A stretch of 64,000 nucleotides of DNA from Smittia aterrima (Eukaryota; Arthropoda; Insecta; Diptera; Chironomidae): assembly GCA_033063855.1 (NCBI GenBank), contig CP093829.1, positions 11,852,243 to 11,916,242 of the forward strand, written 5' to 3'. The first letter of the stretch is position 1. Each line of letters begins with the position of its first letter. Position numbers and translations under genes: made by a program. This document shows, piece by piece, positions 10,392 to 23,431 of this stretch. The notes under the pieces were generated by a model that saw only the letters and a program-made list of their open reading frames with translations, ran no database searches and was not told where the DNA came from.

Positions 10392-13084
10392 TCACGCGGC
10401 TGCGGTTATCGAAGTTGCCATGCAAATATCAGGCGGTACGATGGGAAGGAGGGTTTGGATTGGAGATCGATCCCCATCACGAGGCATTTTGTGCTTTTTC
10501 TGTCGAGCTCGACAGTTTTGGAACCAAACTTGTGTCACTCGCTTGCTTAAGCCGGTCATGTTGGCGATTCGTTCGAGATCTTGTCCGTCGGGATTGCTGT
10601 CAATTGTAAAGTTCGCTTGAAGGACTTGAAGTTGCTCTTCGGTAAATGTAGTTCGTATGCGTTTTGATTTGTTTTTGTTAAAGCCATCGCAGTCATAGCC
10701 ATCTGATGAATAAAATACTTTAGATATGTTTAAGAATTAAGAAATATTTCAGTATTCTTACCATCACTTGAAGTTGTTGATCCATCCATCTCATAATAGT
10801 GACTTTTACAAAGAACTTGCTCGTCAACCATAGCAAATTGTTCGCCTGTCGAGAGTTGTCGTCCACACTGATCGCATGAGAAGCACGCGAGGTGGAATAC
10901 TTGATCTTTTGCTCGTCTCACCCAGTCAGTTGGCGCGATATTTCTCGAGCACTTTGCACATTTTGCCCCGAACGTTCTGCAAAGAAAGAAGATAAAACTG
11001 TTAGACACACGCAATTGAGAAATCATTGAACAAACAAATCAATTCTAGTTTCGTTTGAAAAGAGTCGAATCCATTCATAATATTTCGTCGATTGAAACTT
11101 TGACCGTTTGTTAAAAATTGCTGTTGATTTTTAACTTGCTGCTCAAAAGGAGTTCAGGAAATGATTAATTGAAATCATAAATTCATCAAAACGCTTTTGA
11201 AAAAATCTTCAAAGTCACGCAACAAATCCTGAAGGAATTCTCGTTTGGTTTCCGCGAGTAATACTCTGAATCATTGCTTCTAAGTGAAGTTCATCTCGTT
11301 TTCCATCTGATAGAAGATTAAAATCTTTCGCTCAGAAGCCGCTCGTGTTTATTCAATTAATTATGTTTGACATGCTGCTGATGTGAGTTTGTCTCAACAT
11401 TTACTTCATCGACCATCCAACTGCTTTAAGATTGATTCGAATAAAATATTTTCAGTAAAATGTCGAGAAGGAGAAAAGGTCGAGAAATGATCCGACAGAT
11501 GATTTGCATTTTGTTGACTTTAAAACGATCTTTTTAAGCTCTTTTGATCGATTATCGTCGCGATTGTTACACATTGCGTTGGCTTTAATGCTTTCTCAAG
11601 TGAATGGAGAACCGTCCGAAGAATTCTGTCGACTCGATTGATGTCATTGTTGGTGTTTATTTTCATTGAGAGGTGAAAAATGTGTTCAAAGGTTTCGATC
11701 GGAATGCTGGAATGTCTCTTGGCCTTTGTTTGCTTTTCACACCCTGAAAACCTTCGATCGAAAGATGCTCGAGTGCGTTGTTGACAGAGGAAGGATCCAC
11801 TTGTGTTTTTATTGATTTTTGCTTATGAAAATTCAGTGACGATTTCCGGTGTTGTTGTTTGCTTATCAATATTGACTCGACGCTCTGCGGTTGCGACATT
11901 TTTCATCCCGAAATAAAAAAAACATTAAAAACAACACAGAAAAATATTCGTCGACCATTAAAAAAGCATCGCGTTGATATAAAATCGAAAATTTACATGG
12001 AATCACTTAAATTTGTTTAAAATGTTTTTTCATCCGAAAAAAAAATATTTTTAAAAAATTATTCGACAGGTTTGCTGTTTTAATCGATAAACTTCCGGAC
12101 TGATTCTCTCAATAATTTTGTGAGTTTACACTTCAATATTTTTTAGAATTAAATTGCTACAATGTCTTGATAGTCTTGGAGTTGTTTAAAGATGTTTTTT
12201 ATGAAGATTAATATTGGCACAAGTTCCAAGTGAAGATTTGTGAAGCCGACTTGAAAGATGCGAAGAGTAGTTAAATTTGTAATGGTTTCAATAAATCATC
12301 GATTGCTCATGCAAGTCGGACAGATTTTATTGCTCTTGAGTTGCTACCGGATCAGAGGCAGGAACTTTTTCTTATCTCGATAGTGTTTCAGTCGATTCTC
12401 GACTTTTTGTGCGGCGTTGTTTCCTTAAATTGTTGTAATTTCTCATGTTTGTTCTTCAGACGTTTCAACAACAATTAAAATATTTTCGAGACGATGCAGT
12501 AACGCAGATCAACGTTGACTTTGCTTTGTTTTGAAGACTCTTGCAACGACTTCACTGTGTTCTTCGTTAATTTATTTCTTGCTTTCTCAGCTTTTATGTG
12601 TTAAAATCAATTCAGAAGCTGCTCGAAGGTTGAACGAAGACTACGCTGTCGATGGATTGCGCACAAGAAACGTAAAAGTTTTTCACTTCGAGAAGAGTGT
12701 TTGTTGTTTTAGTTCTTGCAGACTCGGAAATTAATCCATTTGTCTCTCGAGAGAAGTTTATTCTCGACGCAAATTGCACAAAAGCAGAATTTCATTAATG
12801 AAATCTTTTCTCTTTTTCTTTTCGCAGTCGAAACAGTTTTTTTTTCTCGCGTCTAATTAAAATTCAGTGAACCCCAAATTGCATAACAAGGCCCAAACTT
12901 ACTTTGCATAATCTGCCTTGCAGTAAACTTGGCGTTCGCGAAGGAAACACGATGGTTGTCGGTCGAGAGGTGAGAGACACACGCAGCATCTGAGACAAGA
13001 TCCATGCCATGTACAGCCTCCAACTTCCAATAGAAATCGATCTGCGATTGAATCACCACAAGCCTGACACGATCTCAGTTCAGT
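10392..13084 (-). CDS. Awh: Arrowhead-type LIM-homeodomain factor, copy B
   Basis: A second Awh-like gene, inverted relative to copy A. Coding exons seen on the minus strand: LIM1 13084-12903 (182 nt, same length and phase as in A), LIM2 10976-10762, homeodomain plus tail 10702-10392; together 708 nt, 235 aa. LIM2 reads [16 protein letters not shown] and has replacements against A throughout. The homeodomain starts [15 protein letters not shown], with [12 protein letters not shown] in helix 3, so it should bind DNA. Unlike A, the exon does not end at the usual splice site after the homeodomain: it reads on through about 28 unrelated residues to a TGA at 10392, and the [10 protein letters not shown] tail is absent from this model. 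An alternative terminal exon near 10323-10365 is possible. The first coding exon (M plus one or two residues) was not located upstream of 13084. This copy may have a changed or partly lost C-terminal function. Confidence 0.85.
12242..13042. repeat. Inverted near-identical segment, arm in Awh B
   Basis: The partner of 3854-4655 in reverse orientation, about 99.5% identical by eye, including intron sequence with no apparent coding constraint. The two arms lie about 7.6 kb apart and could also support inversion of the DNA between them. Confidence 0.93.
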
Positions 13085-16000
13085 CTGCAAAATGTTTAAT
13101 GAAAAATAAATTTTAATATTTATCAAATTCTACGAAACTTAATCCTAAGAATGTCTGAACCAGAAGTTATTTGTTATTCCGATGTGAAGTATTTAAACGT
13201 GTAATGCCAACCCTTATTAAAATTGATACTTGTGACTTCCCTACACAGAAACGTCACTCCATTGTTCATGTTTCTCTCGAGACGACAAGGAAAAACAAAT
13301 TAATAATTTCAATACGTTCAAATCGTTTGTGTGCGACCAAAAATCATAACTCAGATGATCATCAACGTGTAACCGATAACGCGCCCCTTCGCTTTTATTG
13401 TTTTTATGTTTCACTTCCCAGCCATTGCTTCCCTTCCCTTTGTTTCCCTCCTTTACGATTATCGTGGCGTATTGGCTTGGACAGTTTCGTGTTGGCAAGC
13501 TGAGGCTTTTGAAACAAGCAATAAATAACGTTTTATGTTAAAAAGAATGGCGATTTATGGCATCGAGGCACACAATTGGCAATCGAGCTACCTCAACATT
13601 CAACGACCATCGGAAATTTGTAATAAACTGATTTTATGAGACTAGCCGAGATGAAAATTTGTGTAATTGGAGCAAGAATGAGGTCAACACACAAAAAGTA
13701 TTTTTAACAGGTTCGCTCCTTTGTTTCGATGGCTTCAAAATCCAATTACTTATCTCGATCGACTGAGAAAAACCTTTGAAAAGAACTAAAGCAAACGGAC
13801 AAAAATTGAAAGTTGAATTTATTGTAATGAGAGTTTCTCGTTGTGTCTTAACTTGAAAAAGCATCAATTGTTGAAGCAAACTCATAAAAGTCGCTGTGAG
13901 AATTTTCGGGGAAGTTTATGAAGATTGCGTAAGAGAACCAATTTACATTCTGAGAGCTCATGCTGGCTAAGAGTTCGTAAATTATTGGATAATCGAATTC
14001 TGCGGGAGGCGATCAAAGACGGAATCTTGAAACTGATCCCGAACTTATTACGTAACAAGATTAAAATATGCCGTGCGATTAAGAGAAGAGATTTTAATGT
14101 TCAACAATAAATTTGTGAAGTCGATTGGGCGAGAAACAAAATACTTTTGATCAACGAAGATAAAAGTGATCTCGTTTCTTTTATTTCATTCATAAATTGT
14201 AAGCGAGTGAAGGCAGATAACGGTGGAGTGAAACTAACGATTAAGGACCGAAATCTCGAACTCATAAATTAAGATTTCCATGACGCTTACACAAATCGAC
14301 GGCTACCAATGTCGCTCGCAATATTTCATGTCGACTCCGATTGATCATAAATGTTCGAATAAAAATTTGCATCAATTTAAATTCATTCAGATATTGTTCG
14401 ATCAATAATTTATCGATTTCGCTATTTTGTGCGAAGTTTTATTCTTGGCGTGTTTAGGAATTTTATTGCCTCGCTTGCTTGACAGTCAACCTTCATCTTC
14501 TCTCGGCTTGTGATGTAATTCGAGAGCCTTTACATTTTTATTGCACACATCGAGCTCACGAAGACCTTGATTAACTATTCACAACTGATAAAAAAAAGCA
14601 TTTCAAGAAAGCAACAGCAGCGAGAAGCAATAAAACGTTACACCTTCCAAAGCGAAAACTGGGAATTTTCTTCGCTTTGATGTTTATTTTATGCTTTTAT
14701 CGTCATTCATATTCATGAAGATCTGATAATATTTCCCAGATAGCGCGAGAAGGAGAAATGCGCTATCAAGAAGTCAGAATAGACGAGAACGACAATTGAC
14801 CGTTCATCGAGAGAATGAATCTTTAAAGGAAAAAAGTAAAAATTCATAAATTCAATCACAAAAAAATAGAAAAATTAAAATAAATTTTCTCAATATTTTA
14901 TTTTCTTGTGACTCGATCTTTGTACAGTCCCCGCAGCATCTTTTCGGTGTTTAAAAATTATTATTGCCTCATTCAACTTCTTCCACACTTGCCACTCGTC
15001 GAAGTCTTTCGTATTCTATTTCTCTAAATGGAAATTTCTATCGATTTGGAATCGAATAAAACAAGGGAAAATAGAAATCAAATAAATGAGATAACATCTC
15101 GATAAAATAGTAAAATAGTTAATAAAGATCTGTTTTATGGCGTAATAAAACAGGAGATAAAACTGGAAATGAATATTTTGTTGAAGTTGGAGACTTCAAC
15201 TGACCCGAAACTTCTTGAGAACTTTTAGAATTCATTTAGCGAAAATCTACGATATCGCGAACTGTTATCGATAGGAGCTCGCAGATTGATTTGTTGCCGT
15301 GCTCAAAAATCAAAACATTTCGATGCGAAGAGAGAAAACATTTTACGGCATTTTAATTTCAATAAGTTTGGTTTATGGTTTTAGCTTTCGGATCGAACGT
15401 CGAGCTGAGGCAATTCACAATTTATGGCGAGGCGATTTAGAATCACAAAAGCTTAGATTTTATTGTCTTTTTCAAATCGGATTAAAAAGCTGAATGGATT
15501 GAGAAGCCGCGATGGAAATTTAGAGCAACAAGTGGACGACATCAATACAAAGCATCGACAGAAATCGATTCTTGTGTCTTTGAAGCGATCAAAATTAACA
15601 TAGTTGACGCCACCTGCGACATTAAACGAATTCCTTTAATAAAATTAAGTTTCCGTCAAGTTCAGAAAACTTTCTTCATTCATATGGAAATCAAAGAATT
15701 CTCGGAATCTTCTTTTTGTTTGCGATTTCCGCTCTACGACGAAGGAATTCTAAATGAGTACGTACTTCTGGTAAAATGAACTTTGCTTCAGCAATTAAAT
15801 TTTTACGCCCATTCATTGACAAAATTTCAATCTCATTGCAATTCACACAAACAGAAGCTTCGTAGGCTGTCGAGATTATCGCCTTTAAGGATTAAACCGA
15901 TGCGAGCCGACACTCGAGACTCAAGAAATCTCAATTTTGGTGTCACAATCACTTGTAAGCTTCTTGTCTCCATCAAACAATCTTGATCTGTTCAAGCTTT

Positions 16001-19000
16001 TGTCATTCATTTCTCTTCATATCTCTCTTTCCTTAATTCATTGAAAGGATGAGAAATGATTTAAATTTCCAGTCGACTTGTTGTTGTGGTTTAAAAATTA
16101 AAATGCAGAATTCTGCAAACGGAATGACATGACAATCGACAAAGTCTTCAGAGTGTGTGGGAAGTAAATATTGGTTACGAGCGACAACTTTGAAAAGTTC
16201 TAAAGTTTTATTTGAGTAATTAAATAATTTACTCGGAATAATATACACGATCACCAAACCATTTCAAAACAGAGGTGAACCGTTGGGGGCTTGCGAGCGA
16301 TCAGTTTCACATTTCAAGCAAAGATTCCAATCGAGAACAAGTTCGCAGCGATTTAACAGCAAGGGCAACAGCCGCCGAGTCAAAGGGCTATAAAAAGAGC
16401 CGCGTTCGATTATTTCGTCGTTTATCGCTCGCTGTGGGTGGCTCCAGATAATATAGAAGACTGTAAATAACATTGATGACGATTAACTCGACAACTAATA
16501 TTAAAACCGCTATGACAACTGTTTAAACATCATCTCGTGTCTTGTTGACGAGAGAAATTTTCCAGCTGATTTGCGAAAACAAAAAATTGAGAAGCGTCAA
16601 TGGCCTCAAAACAAACGAACAGCAGCATCATCGAGATGACAAAGATTTCTTTTTGTTGCGGCGCCGAAAATTTGATTTTTATTCCATGTGAATATGTGAC
16701 CACGAGACTTAAGCCGGTCCGAACTGAACGACACAATCGCATTATCGACATCGAGAGTTCATCGCGATTCGTTTCAAATTAAGGCTTAGTTCCCGTCCAG
16801 AAAATTTTCGTTGACTTTCTCAGGCCTCGGACGAAAGAAAAATTGAGTTGGATTAAAAACTGTTTTTGTTCGTTTTCGAAAAGCGATTAAACTTTAATAA
16901 ATCGATACAAATTTATCAGCGGAATTTTGTTTTATCAAAATTGGTTTCGTTCTCGGGGATTGCTTTCTTGTCTTTCCATTTCGTCCGATCCGATCCGCCC
17001 CGCAGCGAATGACCTTTTTCTCTATTCCGCCTTTTTCTTTCTCGATCTTCGATATAAATTATCAAAATATGCGAAAAGAAGAGGATCGAAGCGATTTTAA
17101 TCCACAAGCTGTTGCTTAGAGTTTCAGGAGAAATGCTGAGATGATTTATCACTTTTCACTGGTTTCCTCTTTCGGAGCCTCGAGTCAATCATCGTGGGAA
17201 TCGTTCGAATATTTTTATCACCCTAGAGCACCTCGCGATGTCTGACAAACTGCCGACGGACTCACGTCACTCGAATCCATCAGTTTAGTCTCGAAAATTT
17301 CTCTCGCACGCCTCAAACACGACTCCATAATTATGATATTCGTAATCCATCCGAAAGAAATTGAATAAAACTACATGATTCGACCGATGATTAATTACAC
17401 AACACCCAAGAGCTCACTACATGTAAGTAATCGCTTTAGATCGAAAGCGGATCAGCATCAAATCGCGCTGCTCTACATGCGATTAGATGATCCGCTAACG
17501 TCCCGCTGATAAGAAATCCATAAATTTCGAACTTGTTGTGTGGGTAAGAGAGTCTTCTTCTATTGACTGCCAAAGAAAAGTTCTCGATTAACGAGGAAAT
17601 TAGAATATCATAAAAATTCACGAAGGAATTCAAAACAAGCCCGTGGAGTGAAGCTCAAGAAAAATTTTGGTTGATTAATTGCTCGTAATTACTTTCGTCT
17701 ATTCAACGTTCTCTAGAAATAATAATTTATTGAAGGGGCTGTCCCGAAGTGTCGGCGAGCTCCGTTAGAAGGATGGAGTCGTAAGCTATTTTTCAATTCT
17801 TTTTGTGAAAATTGAAACATCTTGAAGAGCAGAGCGAGTCCAACTGTTTGATTAAAAAGAGATTTCTCGAGAGCGAAGATAAATCATTCGAGCAGCACTA
17901 AAGTTTCCTCTTTAACTCGATGAAGACATCACAGTCGATGCGGAAGGTGGAATTCAAAACAAACATTCTGTAATTGACGATGGAATGATGAGGCAAGTTA
18001 AGCGCCTCCATTCATAACCAAGTCAACTTGATCCGATCAAAACTAATCTCCGCCAACGCTCGAACGCTGAATGAGTTTCGAAACGGGAGACACGAAATAA
18101 ACGTCAATGCAAATGGGGAGACGGAAAACGATATTTTTTATGACTCTCGACGACGCTGAACCAATTTGTTGACATGGAGAAAATTAATTTACGCTGTCGA
18201 CTTGATGATTACCGGAGATATTTTATCTCTAAATGTGGGCGCAGTTGTGCAACTCCTCTCTAAACTTAAACGATTGTCGTTTTCTTGAGCTCGAAGTCGT
18301 CTCGGCCAGGTGATTCAACACTCGGAAATTTCACACATTTAATTTATTTCTTTCATTCTGGCCTTCTTTTCTCAAAAGGCCCGAAGAACAAATAAGACTT
18401 CTAGGTGGACAAACATTTGCAGTTCAAGCCCCAAAGTCTCTCCGCAATGACCATCGAGAAACTCTTTAAAATTTATTAACTCGAGCAACAAAAGGAAGTT
18501 GTTGAATCGTGTCCAGGTAGTTTCGGCAAGGAAGGCTCATTGAAAGACAAAGAAAAGTTCGCAGCGGGCGGCTCGAGCCTCTCGACTCTTGACGCATCTT
18601 TCATTTACACAATTTTCCATGTGCCCGCAACAACAAATCAGCAAACACTTTCGAATTGGATTCAAATAATGGCTAAGGCGTTAAGGATCGATTTTATGGA
18701 ATTGTTGTAAGGGGACAAAGGTTGTCTCTGCCATTCATCGAAAAGTACTTCGAGTGCTTTCGAAACATTTTTCAATTAATCATAAAAGTATTTCGGAGAG
18801 TTTCTTTCGTCTCGATCTGCAAAAATTATGACAGAGAATGCCAGCAGATTCATCATGCTGTCAATAGTCGATGAAGTCCTTGCAGTCTCATTCGTAAGGA
18901 CATGAAGTTAATAAAAAATAGATTAGCACCGCAACGAGACATCGGCAGATGTTCACGTGTCTCTAAGTTTTTGACTTTTTCGCAACCAGAAGAAGAATTT

Positions 19001-22000
19001 TGTTCCGTAGTGATCAATTGATCGGAACAACCAGAACCGTCATTTATCATCTGAAACGATTTCCGATATTTGTGTGATACAAGCCTCCGATTCAAACCCC
19101 TCGAGAATCAACACGCATGCAATGAAAATATTGCTCGCCCTTTTCAGCCTGCGAACATCGGAAGTTTATGAGTTAGCGCCATATTCGATTATGCAATTTA
19201 TCTTGTGAAGAAATATTTTCACAGAAATACGAGATTTTGATCATTTTCTCTGATCCAAATAGCGACAAAGACTTTTGAAAAGTCCTTGACTCTATTCAAG
19301 AGACTATAGCGGAAGTTTTTGTTACCTCTGCGACTCTTTGTTCAGTCAAAATTCATCGAGAGTTGAATGCGAACGACTTACGGTAAAGATTTTCATAGCA
19401 AGTTGTTCAAAGACCATCGAAAGTGGTCGAAATGAGAATTCTCGATCAATTAACGGTCTCGAGTGTGTGAATTATAATTCACATGAGCCAGAAAAAGTTT
19501 CGCTTAATGATGCACATTTTTAAGGTCGATCGAGAAAAAGAGCGCTGAGTGTTGAACAAATCGTTCGACAAAGCCGACGCAAGAATTTAAATAAATTATG
19601 ATGCAATTGAGCCCTTATCAGTCTCCTGATCTCGAACGGGTTCTGGCGTTTCATTTCTCTTCTTCTCACGAAGTGCCTGTTCAGATATTCTTTCCGCTCT
19701 CTCCACACGACTGAAGATAAAAACAAACAAATAATCCAAAGTGATGAGAGCTATAATCTGATAAGAGTTCGAGTTCTCGAAATTTATGCAAATGGAAAGT
19801 CGACGACGAACAGAGCAGCGACAAAGCTGAATTTCATTCAGAAACATTAATTTTATTGACGGAGTCTCCAAACATCATCGTGATGGGAAATCTTCTCGAA
19901 GTGGAATTTCTAAAAATATTTTTGGCGTCTTTGTGTTGATGATGAGAAGAAAACTTAATGTGACATCATCGGAAATTAAAATCGAAATGATAAATCATCG
20001 ATTTAAGCCTCTGAGAGTTTTAATTGCGCTGCGACTTACGATTAACTGAGTCGATTTATCTACTTCGACACCCGAAAATCCTCTCTCGCTTTTAATCGCG
20101 ACCGCCCCGACAAAGAATTAACGTCTGAACAAATTTCTCTGCGCTTTTGTGTCTTCGATCGACAATTAATAATTTTTTTCTTAATTTATGTGCATGACTC
20201 TCCCGCGGGATGAGCTAAGGAAGGTGTCGTGTTTTGATAATTTAAAAGAGATTTTAGTGATTTATCGACTCAAGTTCAAGCACATGAAAGGACACCGCGA
20301 TTGCCACCACGATCGGCTTGGAATCAAAAGCTTTAAAGTGAAATCTTCTTATAATCAATTAACACAAAGCCGCTGCAGAGTCAGCGATAAAACTGTCACA
20401 ATAAATCAGAATTCTGGATTCTGAGCAAACGATTGACACCATAAATTTATTTCAATCACTTCGGCGCACGCCGTTTGTTGATTGGGTGGACGGCTAGCTC
20501 ATAATTTATGGAAATCAGAGTCCAAACGTTGAAGAAGACGGAAAGAACATGTCGAATCATTCTCTTCCTCGAGTGCTCGGTTCCTGGCCTCTCAATTCAT
20601 CGCCGCTGCTTTGAGAAACCGACAAACTGTGTCTTCTCATCCACAAATATCATTCAACAGCTCGCGCACATGAGCTCCAATAATGAAAGCAATTACTCGA
20701 CAGAAATTTCATTCGAAAGCACCTTCAGCACTTATCAGCAATCTAAATAACAGTCAAACATCTCAATAACAGTCGTTTTAGCATTTCAAAGAGTGCGGCA
20801 TGCTTGATCGAGTATGTTCCTTTGAAATTCACTTGAAATGGTGTGGGAATGTTTCGAGACTCCTGACTCACCTTCATAATTAGCGAAAACGAATTTTTAA
20901 TCTCCTCTCGAACTTTCACGGAGAAATTTTCTTATCAGATTTCGATTTTTATTTATTTTTTGTTTACTTCAACCGAAATATTTCTTTCAACTCGAAATTG
21001 AGTTCATTTCCTATGCATGTGTAAAACTTTATATTTCTCTATTCATTCAATGTCGATTAATCTCTTGTTTTGCCACAAAGTCTTTCTTATCCTCACAAAT
21101 TGCTTCACGTTTTTAATCCTCGCGATGTTTGAAATTTTTTCACGCACAAATAATTTTTTTCTTCTCTGATCTCTAACTTATGAACACCTCACGAAGCGTG
21201 CAACACACTAACTGACAATCAACAAAAAAAAATCTTCAAAAGCTTCTTCTCGCTTTGAATGTATTCGAATCACCAACACATATATATCAAAACATTGTCA
21301 TTGGTTGGTTTATGTTGCTAGGCGATGAGCTCCGCCCTCGCGGTTATGTACTCGTCCGCTTTGTTTGCTTTATAAGTTATGCTACTGTTTCTACTTTAAC
21401 TCTTCTCGTTTAAAATCGCCGGTGAACACGCTAATCGAGAATAGAATTTACTTTACAACGATGATGCTTGTTTAAGGTATCGAGCTTTCGTCAAATATCG
21501 TAGAACTAAAATAAAAATTCTCATCAAGCTGACTATTTATTCGTGTGGAAGAATCCCTTGCATTGTTCATCACTCCCCTTTGCTTCTCAATGCTCTGGAA
21601 CGAGTCAAGTGATCTCGAAACGATTAAACATGCATTCATTGAAAGCCACAACCTAATCATTTCCAGCCGACGCTCTGGCATTAACTCGTGTTTTGACACA
21701 TTGAAGCAGTTTCACGGACAAAGTCAAAAGCGACGACGAGTGCACGTGCCGCTAATAAACGCACAATTCGTCATTCATGTTTCAATCCTCACTCCCTTCA
21801 GATTTATTTTCTTTGTGGGATTTTCCTGATGGTAAAAATAGAAACGACTGGGAAATATGAAAGAAATTGAAACGTCGCTGCGACACGTGAAACTCCTTTG
21901 GAGAAAATTGTGTCTAAATTGTTATCAACATTTGAAAATCTCCTGAAGAGAATTCGCAAATAAATGTTTCAATTTCTCCCTTTCAGCTGGAATTGCCTTA

Positions 22001-22557
22001 TCGGAGATGATTAATCGCGTGCTGATTGCATAATTTTACTCCAAAACATTTCCTGAGTGGCTACGATGAGTTCATTTAAAGTATTTGATTGCCCAACCTC
22101 CCGCGGTTTCAACGATATCTTTATCGTCGCTTTATGATCGACTTTTTGATGTTCACATTCTTCATCCTCCTTTCTCACAACAAAGACGAGAGCGATGAAC
22201 ACGAGAAATTTTTGATTTATTTGACATCGACACAGGTGCTCAATGAGTTTCTGACAACGTATGGTAGAGGGGTCTCTGTTTTTAAATAATTAAGAGCTCT
22301 CGATGCTTTTTTGATGAGTTTGTGGGTTTAACTATCATAAACAAGAGCACTGGTATTAAAACAATGAATTTTGATCCCACACGTGATGAAAATTAGGTAA
22401 AGAATTCGATTAGACTAAAAGCTCGTAGGTACCTAAAAAATGTAAAGATTTCGAACAAAAATTAATTTACGACTTTTTAAAAGGAAATTAAATCGATTTG
22501 ATTCAAATAAATACTCAAAATAAAAGATTGTGCTTTAGTTCACTGTAAAACCTTTGT
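13085..22557. other. Gene-poor stretch of about 9.5 kb
   Basis: No convincing gene on either strand. All open frames are under about 100 codons, lack domains and do not chain through splice sites. The first part presumably contains the 5' exon and promoter of Awh B. The size and place beside a developmental regulator fit a cis-regulatory domain, which is inference. A CG-richer patch with promoter-like motifs lies near 21300-21380. Confidence 0.6.
21301..21380 (+). promoter_or_regulatory. Possible isolated promoter or regulatory patch
   Basis: A short CG-richer patch in otherwise AT-rich DNA. It holds a reverse CCAAT-like TTGGTTGG, a GTTGCTAGG resembling an RFX X-box half site, a CCGCCC box, and TATAAG at 21371. 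No coding gene follows nearby. Motif clustering alone is weak evidence. Confidence 0.2.
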
Positions 22558-22563
22558 TTTATT
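22558..22563 (-). terminator. Poly(A) signal of Smndc1
   Basis: AATAAA on the minus strand, about 85 nt past the Smndc1 stop. Confidence 0.6.
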
Positions 22564-22648
22564 GAGATACTAAATTGGTTGAGTTTAACTTACAAATTGC
22601 ATGACATGACACATGACAATATGGAGCAGCATAGAAGAGGAAATCCGT

Positions 22649-23431
22649 TTAGAATTTCTTTTTGTGAATATCTCCCCGAGTTGTTTGAAAGCTGGTCATT
22701 TGTTTGCCGCTGATTCCACAGGTGCCTACTCCCACACGACCGGCAACAGTATCTGGACTTTGAAAGATTGATTGTGTCTTTGCCATCTGTTTTTTGCTCG
22801 TTTTGTTATTGAAGGAGAGCCACTTGTTTTTCTCTGATTCACGTTCTTCCTCCAATTCTGCCATTCTAGCTTGCTTCTTGAGTTTCTTCTTTTTCAGGTA
22901 CTCCTTGTGGTTCGGTCTTACTCTCTTGTTGTTGTTTTGTGGGAAAACTTCGACTCGAACCTTGTATTCCTTCAATTCCTTTACGTTTGTCTGGCCTTTG
23001 TTTTGATATGTATCGAAGATAACACTGACATCACCGTCATCAGTGATTGCTTCGATTGTAGCTTCATAAAACTGCCCATTTGTTGAATCTTTGGCCATAC
23101 ATTTATCACCAACTTTCCAAATCTTTAACGATTGACTTCTTGCTTTCTGATCCTTATAATATGCTGCTCTATCGGCTCCTCCAGTGGAACTTGATGGTTC
23201 GATATATTTTCTTTGATCACCATCTTGGGCTTTGATCATCTCTTTCTGAAGCGTGATAAGTTGATCTAAAAGATAAAAATCATGAAATATTTGTTTGTTT
23301 ATATTTTTTCAATTTCAATTCTTACCAATATCATCTTTTAATTTTAGTAATTCAGCATTTTCCGGGTCTGTAAGTAGAGCTACTTCCACTTGCTGTAGCT
23401 GCAGCTTATAGTTAGATAAATCATCTGCCAT
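22649..23431 (-). CDS. Smndc1: Survival-of-motor-neuron-related splicing factor 30 (SPF30)
   Basis: A nuclear spliceosome assembly factor; its Tudor domain binds dimethylarginine on Sm proteins and it helps the tri-snRNP join the prespliceosome. Exons 23431-23326 and 23265-22649 with a 59-nt intron; 240 aa, against about 238 in vertebrates. The first exon begins MADDLSNYKLQLQQVE, the typical N-terminal coiled segment. The Tudor domain (roughly residues 80-140) shows WKVGDKCMAKDSTNGQFYEA, followed by a lysine-rich helix (KEYLKKKKLKKQ) and the conserved C-terminal part with SIFQSPDTVAGRVGVGTCGISG. The start is the first ATG in frame. The gene is divergent from Rint1, with 187 nt between start codons, so the promoter is probably shared. 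Confidence 0.95.

Noticed and set aside
11663..11899. A 78-codon minus-strand ORF in an Awh B intron
   Set aside because: No domain, no matching splice sites in phase with the LIM exons, and no counterpart in Awh A.
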